Shown here piece after piece: positions 10,553-20,434 of a DNA stretch of 64,000 nucleotides. Source of the DNA: Cycas panzhihuaensis (lineage: Eukaryota > Cycadophyta); the NCBI GenBank assembly GCA_023213395.1, contig CM041465.1, positions 165,175,741 to 165,239,740 of the forward strand, read 5' to 3'. The notes beneath the pieces are model-generated. The model saw only the letters and a list, made by a program, of their open reading frames with translations, had not been told where the DNA came from and did not search any database. The translations under genes were made by a program, and so were the position numbers. Every line of letters begins with the position of its first letter. Position 1 is the first letter of the stretch.

Positions 10553-13260
10553 TATTTCCTGGATACTAGGAATGGACTTGAGACAAGTCGACTCAGGTAA
10601 GCACATGCATATACTTCTCACTTTTATCCTCACTTTCGCTTAGTAGAAGTTGTTTATAGTATCGTTTGATGCATGTTTGCTCATCTTTTGTGTGATCGCA
10701 TTGCCTTCTCTGCTTGATCACGTTGCTTGTGCCTACCGCACGCTATTTAGCCTATGACAACCCACCATGGGGCACTCCTCAGCAAGTCATGCACCCCATA
10801 TGGCACTCAGCCACCTGTAACACCTCCACAACTCCTCAAACATTGTTATTGGTAGTGATCCGCTTGCATCAACACTCCTGTCACCACTTTGAGCCCCCTT
10901 ATAGGTGTGATAGGACTTCTCTGAGATTTGTTTCTCTCTTTCAGCCACTTGCCAGCTACCTCGGTATGAGCTCCCAGCCTGCCAGGCCTCTACACACCCC
11001 TATGTTTGCTCTAGGCCTTAGTTTTATCTTTATTTTAGCTTTTAGTTCCGTACCGCTGCAAACTAAGTGGTACTGCGAAGTTTGTCATGGTACCGCGAAG
11101 TTTACCATGGTGTGACTATCTAAATTTATTTTCTTTAATCTACCATGGCAATTCTAGCTCTTTTCGTGGAATTGCCACGTAGTGCCTTTGATTACTCACC
11201 CTCGTCGTAACCCTAATCATTCGTTTAGGGTTGGGATGAGTATAAAACCCAAAAATGAATTTATTTTGCTTTCTTATTCACTCATTTTTGCTCTCTACTC
11301 CTCCTTACATTCTGCCATTGCCGCCGGATCTGCTCCTCTGCACTGGCTCCTCTTCCACATGTGCATCTACTGCATCTTAGGCCCTGCTACAGTAGCTCCA
11401 AGCTTCCCTTTGCAGGTCCTATCCGTAGAAGGAGAATACTCTCAGTGCGCCAGCAAGCAAGCTCTAGGAACTAAGAGCGACATCCATGTTTTGCCTCTCC
11501 TTTAGCCCAGGTCTGAAACACTTTCTTGGCACAAGTTTTTCCTTTGGGTTTTGGCAGAAAAGGACTCTCCTCTTCTTCCCTATAGGTACCCTTTCAATGT
11601 CCCTTAGGTTTTCCTATGATTTCTTTCCTTTATGAGAAGTTCTTTGGTCAATTTTTGCTCCTCTCTTTTCACTCTGGAGGAGCTTGTCTCTTTGCTTCCT
11701 GTCCTGCACTATTTTTCCTCTATTTTCCTGTAAGCCTACTCTAGGGTGGCTGCATAAGAGGGTTGCATAAGGTTAGGCTAAGGGAGAAAGGCATGATTCA
11801 TCCCCTTGTTGGCCTTCTCTCCAAGGGTTTACCCTTCCCTTCCTTCCTCTTCCGCTCTGTGCCTCTCTCTAGAGTTGGGTTACAGATAGCGAGAGGCTTA
11901 CCTCAGTTCTGAAATCAGTATTGGCAGCCCTCACCATGTTGGTTTCAGACCTACACCCTCAGGTTTTGGGTGTCACATAAGCCCCGAAACCTATCCCGGT
12001 TTAGTTTTGATCTTCAGCTTGCCCCGGCCTGACAATTTGCTGTTCGTAGCACCTCATCCCTTGGGTCTACTCGTGCACCATCCCGTTGGTTTGTTATCTC
12101 TTCTACTTGCTGTCTGGAATAGCCATTGCACTCTTATCTTTTCCCATTGAGGCTACGTGGAGGTATTTGCAGGTAGGTTGGCCATTCTGAGGCTAACCTT
12201 CCTATCTTAATTATTGCTTGGCGCTGCCTAGATCTAAGATTTGTTTGGTGGTTTTTAGAGTAGAGTGCATTACTTTTTAGCTTGATTTATTAGCCATCTT
12301 TTACATTTATATACATATTAGATGTACTTGGCAACCCTCTTCTCTGGAAGGGAGAAACCTTTTCTTGTAATTGATAGGTTCGCGGTGGCAAAAGCACAGA
12401 AGAGGTGGACTTCTTTGATAGGTAAGCCCTTTGCTAGTGGTGCTTTCAGTTTCTTCCTTGTCTCCTTTTTTCACTATTTTGCTTTGACATATCAGGGAAG
12501 GTAAGGTATCCCCTCGTCCATTCTAGTAACCATCGCCAACTAGCCCCACACCCACGTGGCGAGTTCGAGTGGACGAGTACGAAAGGAGTGGAAGGGCGTG
12601 ACGTTTCAGCCACGCTTCACTCCCAGGTATGCCTCCTCCCTTTCTTGTCTCTTTTTTGTGCTTTCGATGTTTATTTATAAACTTTGCATGCTAAGTCACA
12701 TAAGAAACAAAAGGGAAATGAACGCATCTCTTGTATTCATAAGCTCTTTTCTTTCCATAATCGTTTACTTCGTATGTAGATAGGACTTAGATGTGAACCG
12801 CATACTCTTTAAGCCCCATCTCATACATATGTAAGATAATTTGTCCCTTAGTCTTGCCTTTGATACTTCGCGTATTCTTTCTTGACATGCTACATAATAA
12901 CCTAATCCTAGTCTACATCCCTCCCCTACTTGAGCTAGGTCATCACATATCACACGTACCTACTTGCACGTTGCCTTCTCCCTCCTGTGAGAAGACGCAA
13001 CCTTCTAGAGTCCCCCCTCCTCTTTCCGGCCATCCAAGAGGTAGGTGGGCCTCCTCCTTTGGGGCAACCCAAGGCCTTACCTTGCGTCCTCTTTCTGAAG
13101 ATTACCCTAAGATAATTGGGCACTATTCGTGGGTCCCGAACTCACGCTCCGGTGCATGGACCCCCTGCATGGTGTTCTTTCTTGCCATTAGGATCCCATC
13201 CATAACCAGACCACTACCATTGATAGTCTATTTCCTTCTAAGCATAGAAGACCATCCCGT
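10553..13260 (+). repeat. 5' LTR of element C, 3' tip missing
   Basis: It starts TATTTCCTGG, a mutated form of the family's TGTTTCC(C/T)(A/G)G start seen in the other three LTRs. It ends at CATCCCGT where the 3' LTR continues with AGACGTGAATCCA, so about 12 bases of LTR are lost at the junction with B. It contains the promoter block at 11209-11247. Open frames within it (10714-11115, 11182-11505, 12854-13264) are not conserved as proteins. Confidence 0.85.
11209..11247 (+). promoter_or_regulatory. LTR promoter: inverted telobox-like pair and TATA box
   Basis: AACCCTAA (11209-11216) and TTTAGGGTT (11224-11232) form an inverted pair, followed by TATAAAA at 11241-11247. The 3' LTR keeps the same block (TATAAAA at 42041-42047, with ACCCTAA and TTTAGGGTT upstream). 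In plants telobox motifs (AAACCCTAA) are known promoter elements of growth-related genes. A role here is inferred from position and conservation. Confidence 0.55.
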
Positions 13261-15774
13261 CTAGTAAAAAAGGTATAAAAATGTGCAATGCTAACTAAAC
13301 TAGGCAGCAAGGACTTCACCTCGCAGGGCGTCCATGTACCAGAGCACGGATTCGAAACTACAAGGTGCCTGGTTGCTTCCAGGTAGCCATGCGAAGCAAG
13401 GCCTTCCTACCCCTCGGATGGCTAGGAAGAGGAGAAAGCGCTTGGCGCGTTGCGTCTTCTCAAGGTAATGAGAAGGCAATGAAACGGAAGGGCAGCTAAC
13501 TAACGTATAGGTAAACGTGAAAAGGGGGGTGCGATGAGGGTAACTCAAATGCAATGTAAGTAATCTAACTACGTTATGCTATGCTAGCCAAAGCATGAGA
13601 CAATGTAAAAATAAGTGCACTTTTCCTTTTCCCTTTTTATTCTTTTACAAGTTCCTAACTACACAAGCAGATATATGAAAGGCGACAATGTAAAAGGGGT
13701 ATACGGGGAACAAGGAGAATACCTGGATCTAGTGCCTGAGTGGAGTGCTGCTCATCCCTTTGAGTCTCGCTTCTTTCTACTCCGTTCGTCATGCATGCGA
13801 TATCGATCGGCAGTAGTTGCCGGAAGCAATGGAAAAGGGACTTACTTACCTCCCCTTAAGCATGCAAAAGTAAATAAACGAAAAAGAAACGAAGGCGTGA
13901 AATAGAAAGACATGCACCACACGGGGAACTAACCTATAATGGGTTTATTCCACGTATCGCTCAACTAACGCACGATCCTGCAAACAAGTGAGGAGAATAC
14001 CTTCCTCTCGAAGGAGAGGCCACAAAATGTACCAAAGATATATGCTAAAATCAAATGGAACTTAAACCTATGCTAAGCATCAATATGTAGCTAAGCAAAA
14101 TAGCAACATGCAATAAATACTCTCACCACCATACACCATAAAGACACTAAAAAAGAAAAAGGGTATAGCCTCAGGATGGCTAACTCACCTAAGAAGGACC
14201 TCCATGGGACTCGAGAAGGAGGAACGAGTTGATAACAAGGTTGTGAAGCAACAGGTAGTAACAAAGAAAGGAATAATGGAAAGATTTGGGACTTAGGTAA
14301 GGCCCAATACTGACATATGGGACTTCTGGAAACGGCATGGCAATGGGTTGCCTGTGCTAACTTGAACACCACAACTAGATTCCCTAAACTCCCTTAACCT
14401 ATTTCCTAAGAAAGAACTAATAGCAAAGGGAAAGAGGATAAGGGATGGAACCCTTGGGGAGAAGGGCAGCAATGGGGGACGGAATCTCGCCTACCTCCTT
14501 CAAATCCTCTTATGTTGCTCCTTTGCAACGGCTAACTAAGGAAGGGGTAAAAGGGATGGTTTAAAGAAAACAGTGAGGCTTCAAAAGAAAATAGGAATAT
14601 CACTAATCTAGTACAACAACATAAAGAAAACTAGACAAACTAGGATTTCATTCATCAACACACAAAAGAAATAAGGACAAAATAAATTGCAAGTAGGAAT
14701 AAGGAATACCTTGTTAGAAGAGAATCAAGCATGAGCTTTGCTATTTGGAAACAGCAGCAATAACTAATGTATGAGGGCTAATAATGATAGATTTTTGCAA
14801 GAGTAAAGTGAGGAAAAGTCCTTGCAAACTTGGAGCCTTGGAAGTTGGCCTTTTGGAGAAGCTTTTTGGTAGAAGTTTCCTTTGAAACCTTGATCACTTG
14901 CAAAGAGGTATGAGGCTTGTTGTTGAAAGCTGTAGGGGGCAACAATGGCCCTACAAATCCAGCTGGTAGCAGTCCTTCTCTTTTGTAACAAGTTCTTGTG
15001 CATGTAGATTGTGTCTTTCTCTATGTGTTTTTAGTTGAAAAGTCAGAAAAATGGCAAAAAGATCCTGAGAATGAACATCAAAATCCCCTTTATCCCCCTG
15101 TTCACTGTAAGTGAATGTTGGGGATGTGAGGGCGACTCGAATCAATCGACCCCACGCAGCAGTTCCACAAAAAAATGGAAACTGTCGCGTGGTTCTCTTT
15201 TTTTTAATTTCAAACAGTCGTACCGCAGTAAACTCTGTGGTACTGTAGAAAAGACCGCAATACCGCTAAGTTTATTGCGATGTCGATCGAAACAAAAAGA
15301 GAAAAAGGAGTAGAAACATAAGGTTTTGAAGTAAAAATTAAAACCAAAAATAAGCTGGAGCAGTTGGGGGAATGCCCAGGTAATGGGCAAGTAGCCAAAA
15401 TAATAAAATGAGTCTCAACTACGGATTAAATTAGGCTTAGGAGGGACTGTAACGCGAGCAACATGTTGTAACGGGAGCAAACATGACTGACTGAAACATT
15501 CTGAGAGACCGTGGAGACAATGTGGGTGGCTGTGCACCATACGGGGTATAACATTTGCTAAGGAATGCCCCCGCTGTGAGTCGTCATAGGCTGATGGTGT
15601 GCTGTAAGCACATGCATTATGATCAGGCAGAGAAGCAATGCATGCAGGCAGGCATATGTCAAGTAACCTATGCTAAATAACCTTAATCAAGTATGGGCAG
15701 GAAAAAGTAAGAATTTATACCTGAACATACCTGCGTCGATGAGTCTCGAGTCCATTCCCAGTAGCTAGGAAACA
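13261..15774 (-). repeat. 3' LTR of element B, outer tip missing
   Basis: It matches 27317-29833 with scattered substitutions and small indels. Its right edge GGAAACA is the reverse complement of the LTR start TGTTTCC. At the left edge the sequence TGAAATGCTCACTACGG that begins the other copy is absent, and the copy instead joins C's LTR through a shared CATCCC/GTCTA-like stretch. Confidence 0.85.
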
Positions 15775-15786
15775 CTACCCCCTTGG
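15775..15786 (-). other. Polypurine tract of element B
   Basis: Minus strand CCAAGGGGGTAG sits directly before the 3' LTR start TGTTTCC. The matching place in C (41361-41371) is decayed (GCCATAGGCGA). Confidence 0.7.
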
Positions 15787-16154
15787 CAGTAGAGCCTCAC
15801 TGCTCGGAAGCGTAACGTGATGGCGAATGCTGACAACTAAAGATATGAGTAGCACATGCATATATATATATATAAGCAATAATAAAAAAAAATGCACATG
15901 GACCAAGGGTGTAGGCGAGTATCATGGTGGAACGTGTGGACAAGGGAGATAGAGACAAGGACAACGTAGGGGCTGCCTACGCGTCGTCGAAGCATCGACC
16001 TGTAAATGAAATAAGCAAGTAAAAGGGGATGCCCCCCGTTGTCGAAGTACAACATGAAATAGGAGGGTATCTAGCAAATAGAGCAAACACATCTAACTAA
16101 CAGCAACCAAAGGCTTGGGCACAGGCTGGCCAGGCAAGCCTCAGGGGCAGTCGT

Positions 16155-16563
16155 CTAGAAGAGGGAGGCGATGCTCAAGGATGAGGCAGACGAGATTGTC
16201 AGCGTCAACATTGAGGTCCTTAGGGATATGCTAAATATCCACCAATGAGAAACGAGCTAGAAGAGACCTGGCAGCAGACGCGAGGGTTCTTAGGTGAGGG
16301 CATCGCACCTAGTAAACTTGGGTGAGATGAGACACTACAACCTGAGAATCACAAAGCAACACGATGGACCCGTGATGGAAATGGAGAGCATCGGTAAGGG
16401 CTTCAATAACGGCCATGTACTCAGCTTCGTTATTGGTTGCCTTGGGAAGGAAGACTCCAGAACACAAGAAATCATGTCTGGAGGGGCTGCGAAGAATCCA
16501 TGCAGCGGCGGAAGGTCCAGGGTTGCCGCGACTTCCACCATCGGTAAAAATGAAAAGGGGCAT
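16155..16563 (-). pseudogene. Second (archaeal/bacterial-like) RNase H of element B
   Basis: From the ATG at 16563 the protein carries the RNase HI core with all four acidic residues: FTDGGSRGNPGP (residues 6-17), NNEAEYMAVIEAL (44-56), LCDSQVVVSHL (69-79) and, after two in-frame stops, HIPKDLNVDADNL. RNase H cuts the RNA strand of RNA/DNA hybrids during reverse transcription. The family resembles prokaryotic/archaeal RNase HI rather than the usual Gypsy RNase H, which is also present, fused behind reverse transcriptase. It lies about 380 bp before the 3' LTR, downstream of an antisense gene, not beside integrase. No dedicated promoter is obvious; 16564-17090 holds no other gene. The stops (after TQVY and in LVDI-HIP) make it a pseudogene. 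Confidence 0.8.
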
Positions 16564-17090
16564 GTCAGGATGCTAAACTCCAGTAGCAAACAAATAGCAA
16601 TGAAAGTAAAAGAAAGACTCAAGTGGCAAGCAAGAAGGTGGCCAAGAAGTGTAAGAGGACCTAGCAAAGAGGTTACCCAAGAACAAGAGCAAGCAATCCA
16701 GCCACCGGCTGAGAGTGGGCGGAGAAACGACGCCCTAGAGTGCCAAAGGTTGCTTTGGGGAGCAAAACATACCCCTAGACGGGGGAGCATTTCCTTTGAA
16801 AACCCCAGGGGTGAAAAAGAACTGCGAAAATGAGTCCAAGGCGGCGAAATGAGCCAAACGAGTATAAACTCAGGCATGCACGGGAGCGGTACGTAAAATG
16901 ATGCAGAAGGGCCCTCGCCAAAGTGTGATAATGAGGCGCCATAAATGTCCTTGCAAGGGAGGGCAAAAAGGGCCTCGAGAGAGCACAATGGGTGACAGGG
17001 CCAGAAGGCAAAGGCTATTAAGGCAACGAGACGATCCTAATGACTATCGCGAGGTCAGAAACGGAAGAAGTGTCCGTTGGGGCCCCCGGC

Positions 17091-17099
17091 TATATAAGG
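17091..17099 (+). promoter_or_regulatory. TATA box for the antisense gene (element B)
   Basis: TATATAAGG, preceded by a GC-rich GGGGCCCCCGGC stretch and followed by A-rich sequence. The matching place in C keeps TATATAAGG on the opposite strand (40048-40056), while neighbouring bases have diverged. It lies 690 bp upstream of the antisense start codon. Confidence 0.55.
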
Positions 17100-17784
17100 A
17101 AAATAAATGAAAATCAGATTTATTTTGACTGGCTCTCGTACGAAACCAGAGCCATTTCCTTATGACGCGGAGTGCTACCTGACTTTGGAGGCACGTAAGA
17201 GATGATTCGACCATTAGATCTGAGCATAGCGAGAGCCATTACGACCAGAGAGATGAGATGGCAACGGTCAGGCCAGACCCAGTGAGTGGATCTCGCAAAA
17301 CCTTCCCCATTTCAAAGTTCAAAGTTTGTTGCTTTTTAATTAATTTAATACATTTTTATGCCCCTTTATGGGTAATTGGATACCTCTCGGAGTCTGAATT
17401 AGACTCAGAAAGAGGCGGGGACCTGGGCATTAGGGAGCCCTGGTCCCGGTGGGTCCCACGGGGGTCCACCATAAAATTTTTGAGATTTTTTAGGCAGAAA
17501 CCTCCCATTTTTAGGGGGGTTACTATTTGTACCGTGGCCAAGATCGCGGCACCATTATCTTGGCTGCGGGATCGCTACAGGATAGCGATCGCCGCGGGAT
17601 CCACTCTAAATTTAGCGGTACCACTAAATTTAGCGTGGTATGCGGGCAGAAAACTAGAAAAAAACAGAAGAGGGGCCAAATAACCCCCAAAACTCAGGCA
17701 GGACAGTCAGAAAGGTAGCTAGGAGTATAGATGACTGCTAAGAGGCTAACCTTAATTGACTTTTGATGATTGCAGGTAGTTATC
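17100..17784 (+). other. 5' leader of the antisense gene with a splice acceptor
   Basis: No conserved protein. A pyrimidine/T-rich stretch ends TGATTGCAG at 17775, nine bases before the ATG at 17785. In C the equivalent GTTTTACAG abuts the ATG. A 5' leader intron is therefore likely, but I could not place its donor. The open frame at 17258-17683 is not kept in C. Confidence 0.45.
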
Positions 17785-19715
17785 ATGGTGGACAACCACG
17801 AGAACGTAGGCATGCCCATACTGAGCTACATAAAGATGGCGTCCTAAGAGGATAAGGTGACTATGAAGAGGTGTGGCCTATACAAGGGCCTTAAGACACC
17901 TCAGTTCGCATCAGACCAGAGGCTTCTGGTTGACATCGTGTCGTACTGGGATAGGAGAAGGTACGTATTTCACCTGCCTCATATAGGTGATATCATTATT
18001 ACCCCAGGGGATATCAGGCGGATTCTAGGAGTTCTAGTGACAAGGAGGCCAGTGAGGCTGGGAGCGCTGCCTGGCACCGAGGCAACACACAGAGAGGCAG
18101 CCCAGTTCTTCATAGTGATCGACAGGTGGGAGCGGAGGGGAGCTGCCCTCCAGACTATGCTTATGTCACGGATTCCGCGAGTGAGGAAATTGATTGTACT
18201 ATGCATTCTGTTCCAGATTTCCCAGAAACAGAACTACAGGGAGATCCCTGGAGGCTGGGTGGATGCAGCACGCTGGTGCAAGGCTGACGAGAGGATAGAT
18301 TAGGCTACCCTAGTTGCGGCGAACGTCGTCGCACAGCTAGACACCATCCGAAGATCTGGCAGGGGAGGATTCTCTTCTGACAAAGACATTGCAAGATCTT
18401 GGTTTTTTGACCATTTTGTGGCAGTGGCACTAATAGGGGGGCCATACCCCATAGTAGAGTGGGCTCCGATGGTCCACAGATGGCAGACGCAGCTCCAAGG
18501 GACAAAGGACCAGGCCCATGTCTATCGGTCGGTAGATGCGACATCACTCGACCTCCTTACTTTGATAGACTATACAGTAGAGCCATACAGGGCAGTGAGG
18601 TGGGAGAGTGACGATGGAGTGGGCGGGGCAAGAGCGCCCATCGATGACGACGACGACAACAACAGCGATGGCGATGACCATGATAGCGATAATAGGGGAG
18701 ATGGGACTGGCCCATCACGACCTACAGGAGAGGCAGGTCCATCACGGTCAATAGGAGGAGCAGTAGGACCATCTGGGACTGCCGAAGGAGGGGCAGACCC
18801 ATCAGGAGCCACTGAGGAGAGCAGAGGGCCAGAGACCAGGGCCCGCAGATTACGGATCGTGAGGAGATCCGGAGAGGCGAGGGTCGAGCCAGTCCCTGCT
18901 AGGAGCGAGGCTGAGGCTGAGGAGGTACCTGAGGATGAGGTACCTATAGCTGGCGGAGAGCCAGGAGGCGAGGATGTCGCCCGAGCAGAGGAGCTGACAG
19001 CCATGGCAGGTGAGACCTAACTATTTCCTTAGTCGTTTGACATCTAGATAGATACTTGGTTTCATTTTATTATGGTACACAGTGAGGATATGCATTGACA
19101 CATGGCATGTTGCATTGGCAGGTGTAGCAGAGGTTCAGAGACTGGTGGAGGCCATGTTGAGGGAGATGTTCCCTCAGGTTTACGTAGAGGGGCAACCGCC
19201 CATCCAGGCAGAGAATGCGCCCAGGTCGGTAGGAGCCCATATATAGGCATTCGCCCCACTGGCGAGGGTGAGAGACATTTGGGCTGCAGAGTCCCACGAA
19301 TATATGGCATTCTGGGGGTAGCTGCAGCGAGAGTTTGACGCAGCCAGGGACGAGCGGGATGAGCTGCGTAGACGAGTCCAGGTCTTAGAGGCTTAGGGTG
19401 GACTAGGAGGAGATGCGGAGAGTAGGTCTCAGACAATGCAGATCGGAGGAGCGCTTCAAGGTGACAGAGGAGGGGCTCCGAGGAGAGAGGGATGGTATCT
19501 GGGCCCGATACGATCAGCTGGTGGTGCAGATGGCCTCGAGGTCGAGTAGGAGCCAGACCTACACGCACACAGCGGCTACGACCCCGAGACGACCTCGAGA
19601 CAAGGGGAGTGAGGCAGCCAGCTCGTGGAGGCCCAGGAGGAGCCTCAGAGGGATGTGGTCCCTAAGAGAGGGATCACACAGACCAGGGGATGGCACCCCA
19701 AGATCAGGACAGTAG
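17785..19715 (+). pseudogene. Antisense PMD-like gene in element B, intron-containing
   Basis: Exon 1 runs from ATG 17785 to 19009 in one frame with two stops (TAA 17846, TAG 18301). Around residues 40-95 it has the pattern of the plant mobile domain: DQRLLVDIVSYWDRR, then YVFHLPHIGDIIITPGDIRR, then ILGVLVTRRPV. In PMD proteins the FHLP-x-GE-x-TPTLEDV-x-LLGL block is the hallmark. A helical W/R-rich region follows, then an acidic DDDDD/NSDGDD stretch and a P/G/S-rich linker. After the intron (19010-19121) come a REMFPQVYVEGQPP block and a charged coiled-coil-like segment (LQREFDAARDERDELRRRV), with three TAG stops and a frameshift near 19413. Plant PMD proteins such as MAIN/MAIL1 act in the nucleus, and related domains occur in transposons. 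The role here is unknown. It is transcribed against gag-pol. Confidence 0.6.
19010..19121 (+). other. Spliceosomal-type intron of the antisense gene (B)
   Basis: The donor GGCAG/GTGAGACC at 19009/19010 and acceptor CATTGGCAG/GTGTAG at 19121/19122 bound 112 bp, T-rich at its 5' half. Splicing joins codons in phase 1 and continues into protein matching C's second exon. C has a 113 bp intron at the same place. Confidence 0.65.
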
Positions 19716-19847
19716 TAGAAGATGAGATGTACATTTGATTTTGATGGGAAAGCACAGGCCTCTAGCGGGTTATATGTAGGCTCACATGATTATACCCCCC
19801 CTGTAAAGATCTCGACTTCCCACATGCATGGTGTATCATGACATTTT

Positions 19848-19896
<49 letters not shown>

Positions 19897-20434
19897 GGGT
19901 AATTGGAACCCCATTTTGACATGAAATGGTGTGTATCATGTATGATAGAAATAACATGTATGATTTACTTTGTATGTTGTAAATGTTACAAATGTTTTGA
20001 TGTAAATATATTTTGTTGTAAGTATTTTGTTGTAAATATTTGGTTGTAATATGCATGTATTTCCTTCCATGTATGGCTATATGTCTAACAGAAGCACACA
20101 CATCCACCGTAAGCAGAGGTGATCGAGAGGTGTGAGGTTAGAAATAGAGTGACATGCATGTCCATGGAGGAGTATAGCGGAATATGCGAAGGAAATAACA
20201 AGCAGGAGAGGGAAGTGATGATACTCCAAGGCGTCGTCTTAGTCGGGGAATGTCTAAATAGGAGGACAAAGGTTCCCAAGAGGATACGGGAACGCAGGTT
20301 CCATGGGAGGAACCAGAAGAAAAAACGTGAATCCATCTTAAATTGCCATTCCACCCGTGGTTGGGAGGAATAGGAACAATTTAATATGGTAGTTTAGGCT
20401 TGTTTAGGAGCAACGCGGAGAAAGAGCAGAAGAA
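19716..20434. other. Spacer between convergent genes of element B
   Basis: Non-coding, AT-rich, between the 3' end of the antisense gene and the 3' end of integrase. It contains the TA microsatellite at 19851-19890 and TTGTAA/TGTAAA-rich sequence around 19980-20050. Open frames here are not conserved in C. Confidence 0.5.
19851..19890 (+). repeat. (TA)20 microsatellite
   Basis: Forty bases of uninterrupted TA. C has only short TATATA runs at the equivalent place (about 37187-37206 and 37313-37320), so the expansion came after the copies separated. Confidence 0.95.

Noticed and set aside
10714-11505. Open frames of 133 and 107 codons in C's 5' LTR
   Set aside because: They are not preserved in the other LTR copy and have no recognisable motif; chance frames in a less AT-rich LTR.
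16335-16988. 217-codon minus-strand open frame near the second RNase H
   Set aside because: It overlaps the RNase H in another frame and has no domain. C keeps the RNase H frame but not this one.
17258-17683. 141-codon plus-strand frame between TATA box and antisense ATG
   Set aside because: C does not keep it as a frame. The region is better explained as a leader with an intron.
18570-19004. 144-codon minus-strand serine-rich frame opposite the antisense gene
   Set aside because: It is the complement of the acidic, glycine/proline-rich linker of the PMD-like gene and has no independent support.
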